Notes: generated from the letters alone by a model not told the origin. Numbered from the stretch's first letter, positions 51,361 through 61,191 are shown. The stretch is 64,000 nucleotides of DNA from an uncultured Ruminococcus sp. (GCA_902790475.1 CADASG010000007.1:1-64000); one strand, 5' to 3'. Made by a program: numbers and translations.

Positions 51361-52347
51361 ATGGATAATCGCTATAACGCGCCCAACGGCTATCCGCAGC
51401 AGCAAGGCTATCAGCAGGGGTACCCTCAGCAGGGAGGCTATATGCCGCCTCAGCCGCCGGGCAATAACAACAGCGCCAAGATCATAGCTTTGATTATTTC
51501 AATCACTGCGGTGCTTATTGTGGGACTGCTTGCGTTTTTGATCATTTATTTGAATTCTCACAATCAGGGCGCAGCGCCTGTCGCTGCAACCGAAGCGTCC
51601 TATGTCAGCACGGCGCCGGAGGTGACTGTTCCCGATTTGACGGGCATGACCAAGGAACGCGCGATCAAAACGCTCAGCAGTTTGAACCTTAAAGCGCAGA
51701 TCGTGGAAGAGGAGACGAGCGAGCAAAACGCAGGCAAGGTCTTTTCGCATGTTCCCAAGGAAGGCACGCCGATCAGGAAGAACGACGAAGTGACGCTTTA
51801 CGTCGCCAAGGCTAAGCCCACCGAAAAGGCTACCGAAAAAGCGACTCAAAAAGAAACTAAAAAAACCGAGAGCAAATCAGACGAAAACAAGTCGTCATCC
51901 GTTACATATCTCTACTGTACAGCGGCGGATTACGTATCCCTGCGTTCGGGTCCCGGAGTGGGTTATACCGAGTATATCCGCGTTCCCACACGCGACGGCA
52001 TGGTATATCTGGGCGAGAAGTCCAACGGCTGGTACAAGGTCAAATACGGCGACTACACAGGCTATGTGTCGGGCAATTACGTTTCCTTTGACAAAAACGC
52101 CTCTATCAACTATACGCCCGACGGCGGTTCGGCAAACCGTTCCTACAAGGCGTACAGCACTCTGTACTGCACCGCGAGTGATTTTGTCGCGCTGAGAAGC
52201 GGCCCGGGCGTAAATTACACCGAGCTTGCGAGGATACCGCACGGCTATACGATGCGCTATATGGACTCAAAGTCCGGCAACTGGTACTATGTTTACTACA
52301 ACGGCATGTACGGCTATGTTTCCGCGTCGTATGTCGCGTTTCAATAA
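51361..52347 (+). CDS. Membrane-anchored PASTA and double SH3b protein
   Basis: 328 aa from ATG 51361, with AAGGAAGGGG upstream. A Gln/Gly/Pro/Tyr-rich cytoplasmic tail (QQGYQQGYPQQGGYMPP) leads into one membrane helix (about 40-65). Outside are a PASTA repeat (about 85-150, VTVPDLTGMTKERAIKTL), a Lys/Thr/Glu linker, and two SH3b domains (about 180-245 and 263-328, each with YVSLRSGPGV/FVALRSGPGV and WY.V.Y). These bind peptidoglycan in other proteins. No kinase or hydrolase domain. Probably a cell-wall sensor or anchor; its partner is unknown. Confidence 0.8.
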   Translation: MDNRYNAPNGYPQQQGYQQGYPQQGGYMPPQPPGNNNSAKIIALIISITAVLIVGLLAFLIIYLNSHNQGAAPVAATEASYVSTAPEVTVPDLTGMTKERAIKTLSSLNLKAQIVEEETSEQNAGKVFSHVPKEGTPIRKNDEVTLYVAKAKPTEKATEKATQKETKKTESKSDENKSSSVTYLYCTAADYVSLRSGPGVGYTEYIRVPTRDGMVYLGEKSNGWYKVKYGDYTGYVSGNYVSFDKNASINYTPDGGSANRSYKAYSTLYCTASDFVALRSGPGVNYTELARIPHGYTMRYMDSKSGNWYYVYYNGMYGYVSASYVAFQ

Positions 52348-52373
52348 TATTATGGAGAAGGAGCGTTCATCAA

Positions 52374-53108
52374 ATGTATACGTTTAATGCCGAAAAGGTA
52401 AAGAATGACTGCGTGCAGTGGATCCGTGAGTTTTTTGAGAAAAACGGCAAGGGCTGCAGCGCGGTCGTAGGGATCTCCGGAGGAAAGGACAGTTCGATCG
52501 TAGCGGCGCTTTGCGTTGAAGCGCTGGGCAAGGAGCGCGTTATCGGCGTGTTGATGCCCTGCGGCGAACAGGCTGATATCGACATGGCAAAGCTGCTGGT
52601 AAAGACCCTCGATATCAGACATTATATCATCAATATAAAGGGTGCGGTCGACGGAGTTATCGACAGTATGCCCTTCGCGCTTTCCGAGCAGAGCCGCGTC
52701 AATTTGCCGTCGCGTATCCGCATGGCGACTCTTTACGCCGTGTCTCAGTCCCACAACGGCAGGGTAGCCAACACCTGCAATTTGTCCGAGGACTGGGTGG
52801 GCTATTCCACGCGCTACGGCGATTCCGTCGGGGATTTTAGCCCCTGCTCAAATCTCACCGTGCAGGAAATGAAGCAGATCGGACGCTTGCTCGGCTTGCC
52901 CGGCGAGTTGGTTGACAAGGTTCCCACCGACGGTCTCTGCGGCAAAACCGACGAGGACAACCTCGGCTTCACCTATGCCGAGCTTGACCGCTATATCCGC
53001 GAGGGAGTTATTGAAAACGAGGAGCACAGGGAGCTTATCGACCATAAACACCGCATGAACCTGTTTAAGCTGGAACTGATGCCTGCTTTTAAACCGGATT
53101 TAGATTGA
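52374..53108 (+). CDS. nadE: Ammonia-dependent NAD+ synthetase
   Basis: 244 aa. Makes NAD+ from deamido-NAD+ using ammonia. The P-loop VVGISGGKDSSIVAALC is near 24-40; NTCNLSEDWVGYSTRYGD and CGKTDEDNLGFTYAELD are NadE motifs. There is no N-terminal glutaminase domain. GAGAAGGAG is upstream. A strong terminator follows at 53196. Confidence 0.94.
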   Translation: MYTFNAEKVKNDCVQWIREFFEKNGKGCSAVVGISGGKDSSIVAALCVEALGKERVIGVLMPCGEQADIDMAKLLVKTLDIRHYIINIKGAVDGVIDSMPFALSEQSRVNLPSRIRMATLYAVSQSHNGRVANTCNLSEDWVGYSTRYGDSVGDFSPCSNLTVQEMKQIGRLLGLPGELVDKVPTDGLCGKTDEDNLGFTYAELDRYIREGVIENEEHRELIDHKHRMNLFKLELMPAFKPDLD

Positions 53109-53195
53109 TTAACAGATCGTTGGTTTTTATATATTGCAGTGTAATTGTATAAAAAACTGCATAACGCAAGAGCAAAAACCTATAAAACGAGAAAT

Positions 53196-53230
53196 ATTGC
53201 AGGATTAGACGTCTAATCCTGCAATTTTTC
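53196..53230 (+). terminator. Terminator of nadE
   Basis: A perfect palindrome ATTGCAGGATTAGAC / GTCTAATCCTGCAAT (53196-53225), followed by TTTTC; the folded RNA would use the central bases as the loop. Confidence 0.88.
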
Positions 53231-53259
53231 TTGACAAATCATTTGCAATCGAATATAAT
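53231..53259 (+). promoter_or_regulatory. Consensus promoter of guaA
   Basis: TTGACA (53231-53236), 17 bases and TATAAT (53254-53259). It starts directly after the nadE terminator. Confidence 0.85.
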
Positions 53260-53343
53260 AAAACGCATACAGGCAGCAAAACGCTGCACCCGGTTCCTCC
53301 TGTAAAAGCAGCGGGTTTGATGAAAGGAAGGTTTACATCAAAT

Positions 53344-54876
53344 ATGCAAAAAATACTTGTTCTTGATTTCGGCGGTCAGTATAATCAGCTGATCGCGAGG
53401 CGTGTACGCGAGCAAAATATATACGCCGAAATTAAACCCTACAACAGAATAACATCAGCTCAAATCAAGGACGAGGGCTACAGCGGTATCATCTTCACGG
53501 GAGGTCCCAACAGCGTCTACGATCCTGCTTCGCCTCATTACGACAGTGAGATCCTCGATTTGGGTATACCGATCCTCGGTATTTGCTACGGCTGTCAGCT
53601 CATTGCTTATATGGCGAACGGAAAGGTCAGCAGCGCCGAAAACAGCAGCGAATACGGCAAAACTGAGCTTAACGTATTTGAAGGTCTGCTGTTCGACGGA
53701 GTTCCCAAGACAAGCGTCTGCTGGATGAGTCACCGCGACTTTATCAGCGAGCCTCCCGAGGGCTTCAAGGTTACGGCGAACACCGCGAATTGTCCCGTTG
53801 CCGCGATGAGCGACGACAAAAGGAAAATATACGGCGTTCAGTTCCATCCGGAGGTAGCCCACACCGAATACGGAAAAAACATGCTGAATAACTTCCTTTT
53901 CAACATTTGCGGCTGCACGGGCGACTGGAGAATGGATACCTTTGCCGCGAACAAGATCAGCGAGTACCGCGAACGGCTCGGCGGAAAGCGCGTGCTTTGC
54001 GCGCTTTCGGGCGGCGTTGACAGCTCGGTTGCGGCTGTTTTGCTTCACAAGGCTGTCGGCGACGACCTGACATGCGTTTTTGTCGATCACGGACTGCTGC
54101 GCAAGGGCGAGGCTGAGTCGGTCGAGAGGATCTTCCGCGACACCTTCCGCATGAACCTGATCCGCGTTGACGCCCGTGAGCGTTTCCTGTCAAAGCTTTC
54201 CGGAGTTACCGAGCCCGAGAAAAAGCGAAAGATCATAGGCGAGGAATTCATCCGCGTCTTTGAGGAGGAAGCGAAAAAGATAGGACGCGTCAATTATCTT
54301 GTTCAGGGTACGATTTATCCAGACGTTATCGAATCCGGCTTGGGAGACGCTTCGACCATAAAAAGTCACCACAATGTCGGCGGCTTGCCCTCCGTGGTGG
54401 ATTTTGAAGAGATAATCGAGCCGCTCAGAAACCTTTTCAAGGACGAGGTTTGCCGAGTCGGTTTGGAGTTAGGCATCCCCGAAGAGCTCGTTTGGCGGCA
54501 GCCGTTCCCGGGTCCGGGACTTGCTATCCGCTGTATCGGTAACATCACCGCTGAAAAGCTTGAGCTTCTCAGGGAAGCCGACGCAATATTCCGCGAGGAA
54601 GTGCAAAGCTCCGGTCTCGGCAGAGAAGCGAGCCAGTATTTTGCCGTGCTGACGGATACGCTGTCGGTCGGCGTAATGGGAGACAGCCGAACCTACGGAA
54701 GGACCGTCGTTCTCCGCTCGGTGACGACCGACGACTTTATGACGGCTGACTGGACGCGGCTGCCATATGAAGTCCTTGAACGCGCTTCATCGCGCATTAC
54801 AAACGAGGTGCGCGGCGTAACGCGCGTAGTTTACGATGTGACAAGCAAGCCTCCCGCAACGGTGGAGTGGGAGTAA
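53344..54876 (+). CDS. guaA: GMP synthase (glutamine-hydrolysing)
   Basis: 510 aa. Converts XMP to GMP with glutamine and ATP. The class I amidotransferase domain (about 1-190) has GICYGCQ with the nucleophilic Cys and [12 protein letters not shown] with the His/Glu. The ATP pyrophosphatase domain has [11 protein letters not shown] near 220, and the C-terminal dimerisation domain ends KPPATVEWE. The start is ATG 53344, where the conserved [15 protein letters not shown] begins; AAGGAAGG is 12 bases upstream. glmS follows 24 bases after it. Confidence 0.96.
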   Translation: MQKILVLDFGGQYNQLIARRVREQNIYAEIKPYNRITSAQIKDEGYSGIIFTGGPNSVYDPASPHYDSEILDLGIPILGICYGCQLIAYMANGKVSSAENSSEYGKTELNVFEGLLFDGVPKTSVCWMSHRDFISEPPEGFKVTANTANCPVAAMSDDKRKIYGVQFHPEVAHTEYGKNMLNNFLFNICGCTGDWRMDTFAANKISEYRERLGGKRVLCALSGGVDSSVAAVLLHKAVGDDLTCVFVDHGLLRKGEAESVERIFRDTFRMNLIRVDARERFLSKLSGVTEPEKKRKIIGEEFIRVFEEEAKKIGRVNYLVQGTIYPDVIESGLGDASTIKSHHNVGGLPSVVDFEEIIEPLRNLFKDEVCRVGLELGIPEELVWRQPFPGPGLAIRCIGNITAEKLELLREADAIFREEVQSSGLGREASQYFAVLTDTLSVGVMGDSRTYGRTVVLRSVTTDDFMTADWTRLPYEVLERASSRITNEVRGVTRVVYDVTSKPPATVEWE

Positions 54877-54900
54877 TAATTCTCTTAGGAGTGAGTATAA

Positions 54901-56727
54901 ATGTGCGGAATTGTTGGATATGTAGGTCACCGCGACTGCACGGATGTGCTGGTTTCGGCGCTGACCAAGCTTGAATACCGCGGTTATGATTCGGCAGGTA
55001 TCGCCGTATTTGAAAACGGTAAAATCTCTGTCGCCAAAACAAAGGGCAGACTTGCGGATTTGACCGCAAAGATGGAGAAAGAGGGCAAGCCTCACGGTCA
55101 CGCAGGTATCGGTCACACGCGCTGGGCAACTCACGGAGAGCCCTCCGACGTCAACTCACACCCTCACTCGGGCAGACGCGTGACGATCGTTCACAACGGC
55201 ATAATCGAAAATTACAAGCAGCTAAAGCAGTTTTTGCTCGAGAACGAGCGCGACGAGTTTTTGTCCGACACCGATACCGAGGTCGTGGCTCAGCTGCTCG
55301 ATTTCTATTACGATGGCAACCCGATCCGCTGTATCCGCAAGGTTCTCCATGAGCTTCGCGGTTCCTTTGCGCTGGGCATAGTCTTTGCCGACCGTCCCGA
55401 AACCGTCTATGCAGTGCGCAGTGAGAGTCCTCTGATCGTCGGTCAGGGTCAGGGAGAGGTTTTCATCGCTTCCGACGTTCCGGCTATCATCAAATACACC
55501 AAGGACTACTATTTGCTCGAGCAGGGCGAGATCGCTGTGTTGAAAAACGGAGCGGTGCAGTTTTGCTCGCTCCACGGCAGAATGCTTGAAAAAGAGCTGC
55601 TCACCGCCGACTGGGACGAGGACAGCGCCGAGAAGGGCGGCTATCCTCACTATATGCTCAAGGAGATCCACGAGCAGCCCACTGCGGTCAAAACCACGAT
55701 CACTCCGCGCATCGAGGACGGCTTGCCTAACCTCAGCGAGTGCGGAATAACTCCTGACGAGCTCAAAAAATATGAAAATATATTTATCGTCGCCTGCGGA
55801 ACCGCCATGCACGCAGGCATGGTCGGAAAGTACGTTATAGAGAAGCTGGCGCGTGTTTCGGTAACGGTTGACATAGCGAGCGAGTTCCGCTACCGCGATC
55901 CGCTGCTTACGACGAAGGATCTGGTTATCATCATCAGCCAGTCCGGCGAGACGGCTGATTCAAAAGCCGTTCTCAGCCTGGCGCGTCAAACAGGCACAAA
56001 AACGCTTGCCATAGTAAACGTAAAGGGAAGCTCCATCGCGAGGGAAGCGGACATGGTCATCTACACCCACGCGGGTCCCGAGATCGCCGTCGCCTCCACA
56101 AAGGCGTATATGGTCCAGCTCAGCGTGATGTATCTGCTGGCGTTTGAAATGGCGTTCGCAAAGGGCAGGATAGATAAGGAAGAATGCCGGCGGCTTACTG
56201 CAGGGCTGCTCGGAATGCCTAAGATTATCGAGAGCACGATCGGCAGCGTAGTCGATATGTGCCAGTATGTTTCGACAAAGCTGATCACCGCAGACAGCCT
56301 GCTCTATATCGGTCGCGGACTTGACTACGCGCTTTCAATGGAGGGCTCGCTAAAGCTCAAGGAGATAAGCTACATCCATTCCGAAAGCTACGCGGCAGGA
56401 GAGTTGAAGCACGGCACTATTTCTTTGATAACCGACGGTATGCCCGTGATCGCCGTAGCGACTCAAAATTCTTTATTAGAAAAAACAATTTCGAATATAA
56501 AAGAGGTCAAGGCTCGCGGAGCGATGACTATCGTTATCTGCGACGAGGAAGCCGATATCGACTCTCAGGCGGCGGATTACCTGATCCGGATCCCCAAGAT
56601 CAGCGAAATGCTGATGCCGATGGTCGCGACCGTACCGATGCAGCTGCTGGCGTACTACACCTCCGTCAACAAGGGCAACGACGTTGACAAGCCGAGAAAC
56701 CTCGCAAAATCGGTCACTGTAGAATAG
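54901..56727 (+). CDS. glmS: Glucosamine-6-phosphate synthase (GlmS)
   Basis: 608 aa, standard length. Uses glutamine and fructose 6-phosphate to make glucosamine 6-phosphate for the cell wall. MCGIVGYVGHRDC supplies the N-terminal nucleophilic Cys; GIGHTRWATHGEPSD is the glutaminase motif; two SIS domains carry VACGTAMHAG, ISQSGETADSK and YIGRGLDYALSMEG. The C-terminus DKPRNLAKSVTVE is conserved. The 24-base gap after guaA leaves no room for a glmS ribozyme. Confidence 0.97.
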   Translation: MCGIVGYVGHRDCTDVLVSALTKLEYRGYDSAGIAVFENGKISVAKTKGRLADLTAKMEKEGKPHGHAGIGHTRWATHGEPSDVNSHPHSGRRVTIVHNGIIENYKQLKQFLLENERDEFLSDTDTEVVAQLLDFYYDGNPIRCIRKVLHELRGSFALGIVFADRPETVYAVRSESPLIVGQGQGEVFIASDVPAIIKYTKDYYLLEQGEIAVLKNGAVQFCSLHGRMLEKELLTADWDEDSAEKGGYPHYMLKEIHEQPTAVKTTITPRIEDGLPNLSECGITPDELKKYENIFIVACGTAMHAGMVGKYVIEKLARVSVTVDIASEFRYRDPLLTTKDLVIIISQSGETADSKAVLSLARQTGTKTLAIVNVKGSSIAREADMVIYTHAGPEIAVASTKAYMVQLSVMYLLAFEMAFAKGRIDKEECRRLTAGLLGMPKIIESTIGSVVDMCQYVSTKLITADSLLYIGRGLDYALSMEGSLKLKEISYIHSESYAAGELKHGTISLITDGMPVIAVATQNSLLEKTISNIKEVKARGAMTIVICDEEADIDSQAADYLIRIPKISEMLMPMVATVPMQLLAYYTSVNKGNDVDKPRNLAKSVTVE

Positions 56728-56756
56728 ACATTTCTCACACCCTGAATAATAACAAA

Positions 56757-56796
56757 GGCGGCGCGTTCCGAAAGGAGCGTGCCGCCGCATTATTGA
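56757..56796 (+). terminator. Terminator of glmS
   Basis: GGCGGCGCGTTCC pairs with GGAGCGTGCCGCC, with G-U pairs and an AAAG-type loop; followed by GCATTATTG, a weak U-tract. Confidence 0.7.
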
Positions 56797-56843
56797 ATTT
56801 TTAGTCAAAAAGAACGACCGTTTCACAATGAGAATTTGTCGGG

Positions 56844-57590
56844 TTATTCTATCCGGTAACAGACGTATTCGCGGCTGAATTCGTAGCCGAGCTTTTCCGC
56901 AAGACGGACTGACATCTTATTCGCCGCGTCCCAGGCAGGGTACAGCCCTTCGTCAAGACATTCGAGGATAAGCTTTGCGGCGACCGCAGAGCCGAGTCCC
57001 TTATGCCGCTCTTCCTTTATAGTGTTGATTCCGATATCGATCCCATTGCGATAACGTGAATAAGAAGATGCGGCGGAAACTATCCTTCCGTTCTTCATGA
57101 CGGCAAAACCCCGACCGAGTTCGAGATACTTTTTCTTTGAATCAAAAACGGAAACATTGCTTTCAAACTTTTCATCTTTCAGACAAACATCATATAACTC
57201 TGCGTCGATCTTGCGGATGGTATAACCCTCGGGAAGAGCGTTTGCCATATTTTCAAGCTTTTTTCGATCGAATTTTGTATCCTTTCGGATCGCATAGCGT
57301 ATTTGTTTGTAAGCCGGGAAGTTGTTCTCGATCAGTTCCTCCCATGCTTCATCCTGCGGCACCACTATCATCTGCCGGTTCGGTTTGGCGCAAACAAGCT
57401 CCGTGTTCGGCTCTCCTGCGAAAAAAGCAAAATCGCCGATCACTGCCATAGCGGATTTCGGATGTTCCGTATCATCTGCAAATATCTTTCCCATCACATT
57501 GTCAAGGCAAGCAACGATGCTGGCATCAAGATCCTTCCAACTCGCAAAAACCGGAGCAGCGCTTGACGGTTCGTTCAATTCGTAAACCAT
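56844..57590 (-). CDS. GNAT family N-acetyltransferase
   Basis: 248 aa. The C-terminal GNAT core holds IDIGINTIKEERHKGLGSAVAAKL, where the R-x-x-G-x-G/A acetyl-CoA loop is HKGLGSA, and ends AEKLGYEFSREYVCYRIE. The N-terminal 110 residues form the extra domain of the GNAT_acetyltr_2 group. Acceptor unknown. GAAGGGA precedes ATG 57590. It lies head-to-tail with rlmD on the minus strand. Confidence 0.85.
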   Translation of the reverse strand: MVYELNEPSSAAPVFASWKDLDASIVACLDNVMGKIFADDTEHPKSAMAVIGDFAFFAGEPNTELVCAKPNRQMIVVPQDEAWEELIENNFPAYKQIRYAIRKDTKFDRKKLENMANALPEGYTIRKIDAELYDVCLKDEKFESNVSVFDSKKKYLELGRGFAVMKNGRIVSAASSYSRYRNGIDIGINTIKEERHKGLGSAVAAKLILECLDEGLYPAWDAANKMSVRLAEKLGYEFSREYVCYRIE

Positions 57591-57641
57591 TCTTTATTTC
57601 CCTTCTTATCAATTATTCTGTACTGTAATCATACCTCAGCC

Positions 57642-58814
57642 TCAAGATATCAATACTACCGTCTCAATGTGATTTGTGTGGGGGAACATATCTACGGGCT
57701 GGATCTTTTTTGCACGGTAGCTGCTGTGCTCGGTGAGATACTGCAAGTCTCTCGCCAGCGTTTCGGGATTGCAGCTTACATAGACCACGGTTTTGGGAGC
57801 CATTTTAATGAGCGAATCGAGAAAAACGCGGCTGCTGCCCGCACGCGGCGGATCCATCAGCACAACGTCGGGAGCTTCGCTTTCGCTTGCGGCTGCACGC
57901 ATGAATTCTCCTGCGTCTCCCTTGTAAAACCGAATGTTTTTCAGTTCGTTGGTCTTGGCGTTTTGTATCGCGTCGCGCACAGCGTCTCCGTTCAGCTCCA
58001 CGCCGATCACCCTGCCGGCACCTCGCTTTGCGGCGATAATGCCGATAGTGCCGATCCCGCAGTACGCGTCGAGCACGGTTTCATCTCCTTTGAGACCTGC
58101 GAATTCGATCGCCTTGCCGTACAGCACCTCCGTTTGAACGGGGTTGATCTGATAAAAGCTTTTGGGAGAAATGCGAAAGCGGCAGCCGCACAGAACGTCC
58201 TCGATCGTTCCGTTGCCGTAGAGGATCTGCTGCCTGTCCCCAAGCACCAAATTTGTTTGATACGGGTTGATGTTCTGAACAATGGTGGTGATCTCGGGGA
58301 ATTTTTCGCGTATAGCTTTTACAAAATTATTCTTTGAAGGAAATATATGCGTTCCCGTCACCAGCACCAGCATGACCTGACCGGTGGCAAAGCCGCGCTT
58401 TACCAGAATATGGCGCAAAAAGCCTCTGCGAGTGTCCTCGTTATAGGTGGTCATTTTAAAGGACGGCATCATTTTGCGCACGGCGGTAATGATTTTATCC
58501 GCTGTTTTGTCCTCGATCATGCAGCTGTCAACGCCGACCACATGGTGACTGCCCGACTGATAAACGCCGGAGATTATCTTTCCGCGGCGGTTGGTGTAAA
58601 ACGCCGCCTGCACCTTGTTTCGGTAGTGGTAAGGCACGTCCATCCCGATGATCGGCAGCGGCTTGGCGAATTTTTTAAGATATCGGTTCACCTTGTTCTG
58701 CTTGAAGGCGAGCTGCTCCGAATACCGCATGTTCTGCAGCTGACAGCCGCCGCATTTTTTGTATACCGGACAGGGGTGTGGATTGGTGATCTCCCTCGAT
58801 TTCATGGTTCTCAT
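57642..58814 (-). CDS. 23S rRNA (uracil-5-)-methyltransferase (RlmD/RlmCD-like)
   Basis: 390 aa. The N-terminal iron-sulfur site is CPVYKKCGGCQLQ (Cys 15, 21, 24; a fourth is in SCMIEDK). The SAM domain has LDAYCGIGTIGIIAA, VVLMDPPRAGSSR and the catalytic YVSCNPETLARDL. No N-terminal TRAM domain is evident, unlike Escherichia coli RlmD; Bacillota relatives methylate U747 and U1939, so the exact site is open. Start ATG 58814, or ATG 58805. Confidence 0.88.
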   Translation of the reverse strand: MRTMKSREITNPHPCPVYKKCGGCQLQNMRYSEQLAFKQNKVNRYLKKFAKPLPIIGMDVPYHYRNKVQAAFYTNRRGKIISGVYQSGSHHVVGVDSCMIEDKTADKIITAVRKMMPSFKMTTYNEDTRRGFLRHILVKRGFATGQVMLVLVTGTHIFPSKNNFVKAIREKFPEITTIVQNINPYQTNLVLGDRQQILYGNGTIEDVLCGCRFRISPKSFYQINPVQTEVLYGKAIEFAGLKGDETVLDAYCGIGTIGIIAAKRGAGRVIGVELNGDAVRDAIQNAKTNELKNIRFYKGDAGEFMRAAASESEAPDVVLMDPPRAGSSRVFLDSLIKMAPKTVVYVSCNPETLARDLQYLTEHSSYRAKKIQPVDMFPHTNHIETVVLIS

Positions 58815-58840
58815 TCCGTTTCTCAGGTTATTGTATTTTT

Positions 58841-58869
58841 ATTGTAGCATGTTCGGTGCGGATACGCAA
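58841..58869 (-). promoter_or_regulatory. Promoter of the rlmD-like gene
   Basis: On the minus strand, TTGCGT (58864-58869), 17 bases and TACAAT (58841-58846), 27 bases before the start. Confidence 0.55.
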
Positions 58870-58948
58870 GATGCCGCGAGAATTTTGCACATTTTGAAAA
58901 TCGTTTTGGTGCGTATTTTGTGTTACCGTATAAAAAACCTCCATATGC

Positions 58949-58977
58949 TTGACATTTAGGGCGATAAGGCATATACT
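58949..58977 (+). promoter_or_regulatory. glnN: Promoter of the glutamine synthetase gene
   Basis: TTGACA (58949-58954), 17 bases and TATACT (58972-58977). Predicted transcription start is about 58984, giving a 70-base leader that holds the hairpins described next. Confidence 0.78.
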
Positions 58978-58987
58978 AACAGCAAAG

Positions 58988-59003
58988 ACAGCAACGGCGC
59001 TGT
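58988..59003 (+). promoter_or_regulatory. Putative ANTAR-target antiterminator hairpin
   Basis: ACAGC (58988-58992) pairs with GCTGT (58999-59003) around the six-base loop AACGGC. ANTAR proteins recognise six-base loops with A at position 1 and G at position 4, as here. It overlaps the 5' arm of the terminator at 58996, so the two folds exclude each other. A second, upstream hairpin, normally part of the motif, was not found. Confidence 0.6.
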
Positions 59004-59033
59004 GGGCAGATACCCGCAGTGCCTTTATTATTT
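58996..59033 (+). terminator. Leader terminator (attenuator) before glutamine synthetase
   Basis: GGCGCTGTGGG (58996-59006) pairs with CCCGCAGTGCC (59013-59023): 11 bp including two G-U pairs, with a 6-base loop, followed by TTTATTATTT. It stands between the promoter and the ribosome binding site, so it would stop transcription unless blocked. Confidence 0.75.
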
Positions 59034-59053
59034 CTGTACAGGAGAGTTGAGCA

Positions 59054-61147
59054 ATGCCGAGAGTACCCGAATTATTTGGAGCAAACGTATTTAACGATAA
59101 AAAGATGCAGGAGCGCCTTCCAAAATCCACCTATAAGGCGCTGAAAAAGACTATACAGGACGGCGAGCCGCTGGATCTTAGCGTAGCTAACGTTGTGGCT
59201 GCCGCAATGAAGGACTGGGCGATCGAGATGGGCTGCACTCACTATACCCACTGGTTCCAGCCGATGACGGGCGTTACCGCCGAAAAGCACGACAGCTTTA
59301 TCCAGCCCAACGGCGACGGCGTTATAATGGAATTCTCGGGCAAGGAGCTCATCAAGGGCGAACCCGACGCGTCGTCATTCCCCTCCGGCGGTATCCGCGC
59401 CACATTCGAGGCGCGCGGCTACACCACGTGGGACCCCACCTCTCCGGCTTTTGTCAGAGACGGTTCTCTGTATATCCCCACCGCGTTCTGTTCATATACA
59501 GGCGAGGTGCTCGATAAAAAAACTCCGCTGCTCCGCTCAATGGAGCGCATCAGCAGCGAAGCCGTAAAGATACTTCACCTTCTGGGAAAAACCGAAGTTA
59601 CCCGCGTAATAACCACCGTGGGCCCGGAGCAGGAGTACTTCCTCATTGACCGCGAGCTTTATAACCGCCGCGAGGATCTCATGCTCACCGGCAGGACTCT
59701 TTTCGGTGCGAAAGCGCCCAAGGGTCAGGAGCTTGACGACCACTACTTCGGCGCGATCAAAACCAGGGTTTCCGCGTACATGAAGGATTTAGACGAGGAG
59801 CTTTGGAAGCTTGGAGTGCTTGCAAAGACAAAGCACAACGAGGTCGCACCCTCGCAGCACGAGCTTGCGCCGATTTTCACCACCTCAAACATAGCCAACG
59901 ACCACAACGAGCTGACAATGGAGATCATGAAAAAGACCGCCGAAAAGCACGGTCTGGTTTGCCTTCTGCACGAAAAGCCGTTTGCGGGCGTGAACGGCTC
60001 AGGCAAGCACAACAACTGGTCGCTCTCTACAAATACGGGCGAAAACCTGCTCTCACCCGGCAAGCACCCCGAGGACAATTTGCAGTTCCAGCTGTTTTTG
60101 GCGGCGGTCGTCAAGGCGGTTGACGAGTATCAGGATCTGCTGCGCGCGACCGTTGCGTCGGCAGGAAACGATCACCGTTTGGGAGCCCACGAAGCACCGC
60201 CTGCCATTATCTCAATGTATCTCGGCGACGATCTGGGCGAGATGGTGGATTCCATCATCAACGGCGAGGAATATGTCAGCCACGGCAAGGAGCAGATGCG
60301 AACCGGAGTAGACGTGCTGCCGGATTTCAAAAAGGACACCTCCGACCGCAACCGCACCTCTCCCTTTGCCTTTACGGGCAACAAGTTTGAGTTCCGCGCA
60401 CTCGGCTCCGCGCTCAACATCGGCTGCCCCAACTATATGCTCAACACAATGGTCGCCGAGGAGCTGAGCCAGTTCTATGTGGAGCTGAAAAACGCCGATG
60501 ATATCAACAAGGCGGTAAGATCGCTGGTGAAAAACGTGCTTACCGAGCACCGCAGGATCATATTCAACGGCGACAACTACACCGACGAATGGGTAGAAGA
60601 GGCAAAGCGCAGAGGTCTGCTCAACCTCAAATCCCTGCCCGACGCGTTCAGCCATTTTCTTGACCGCAAGAACGTGGAGCTGTTCGTTAAGAATAAAATC
60701 GTGACCGAAGCGGAATATCAGGCGCGCTATGAAATCGAGCTTGAAACCTATTGCAAGCAGCTCAATATCGAGGCGCTCACAATGATAGATATGGCAAAGA
60801 AGAAGATCACCCCGGCTGTCACCGCCTTTGTTCGCGAGATGACGGACGCGGCGCTTGCCAAGAAAGCCCTGTCAGCCGATATCCCCACCTCGGTCGAGGA
60901 AGAGCTGGTGATGAGCCTGTCAAACAAGCTGGTGTGCTTTGTTAAGAAAACTTCCGAGCTTGAGGACGCGGTCATGGCTGCGAGCGAGCACAAACAGGAC
61001 GAACTCACCTGCGCCAAGTATTTCCGCGAGGTAGTTTTCGCGAAAATGCAGGAGCTCAGAGCGGTCGGCGACAGCATGGAAACCGAAACCGCCTCCGATT
61101 TCTGGCCGTATCCGTCATACTGCGAGCTGCTGTTCAGCGTGGAATAA
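59054..61147 (+). CDS. glnN: Glutamine synthetase type III
   Basis: 697 aa; the length and the opening [18 protein letters not shown] identify the GSIII class, which forms dodecamers and assimilates ammonia into glutamine. [20 protein letters not shown], the ATP-site [10 protein letters not shown], the [16 protein letters not shown] segment and [14 protein letters not shown] hold active-site residues. ACAGGAGAG precedes the ATG. Expression is probably set by the leader attenuator and the ANTAR protein encoded 230 bases downstream. Confidence 0.96.
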   Translation: MPRVPELFGANVFNDKKMQERLPKSTYKALKKTIQDGEPLDLSVANVVAAAMKDWAIEMGCTHYTHWFQPMTGVTAEKHDSFIQPNGDGVIMEFSGKELIKGEPDASSFPSGGIRATFEARGYTTWDPTSPAFVRDGSLYIPTAFCSYTGEVLDKKTPLLRSMERISSEAVKILHLLGKTEVTRVITTVGPEQEYFLIDRELYNRREDLMLTGRTLFGAKAPKGQELDDHYFGAIKTRVSAYMKDLDEELWKLGVLAKTKHNEVAPSQHELAPIFTTSNIANDHNELTMEIMKKTAEKHGLVCLLHEKPFAGVNGSGKHNNWSLSTNTGENLLSPGKHPEDNLQFQLFLAAVVKAVDEYQDLLRATVASAGNDHRLGAHEAPPAIISMYLGDDLGEMVDSIINGEEYVSHGKEQMRTGVDVLPDFKKDTSDRNRTSPFAFTGNKFEFRALGSALNIGCPNYMLNTMVAEELSQFYVELKNADDINKAVRSLVKNVLTEHRRIIFNGDNYTDEWVEEAKRRGLLNLKSLPDAFSHFLDRKNVELFVKNKIVTEAEYQARYEIELETYCKQLNIEALTMIDMAKKKITPAVTAFVREMTDAALAKKALSADIPTSVEEELVMSLSNKLVCFVKKTSELEDAVMAASEHKQDELTCAKYFREVVFAKMQELRAVGDSMETETASDFWPYPSYCELLFSVE

Positions 61148-61163
61148 CGCAAATAAACATCAA

Positions 61164-61191
61164 GGCGATATCGCGTCTGCGCGGTATCGCC
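61164..61191 (+). other. Strong hairpin after glutamine synthetase
   Basis: GGCGATATCGCG and CGCGGTATCGCC form 12 bp with a 4-base loop. No U-tract follows, so it may protect the mRNA end rather than terminate. The rest of the 230-base gap (61148-61377) is AT-rich with nothing else supported. Confidence 0.6.

Noticed and set aside
53260-53343. Purine riboswitch before guaA
   Set aside because: The conserved TATAATC...GACTA core of the purine riboswitch is absent; only simple hairpins are seen.
54877-54900. glmS ribozyme upstream of glmS
   Set aside because: Only 24 bases separate guaA and glmS; the ribozyme core needs well over 100 bases, and nothing like it is present.
61164-61191. Intrinsic terminator after glutamine synthetase
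   Set aside because: The stem is strong, but no U-rich tail follows on either strand, so it is listed only as a hairpin.
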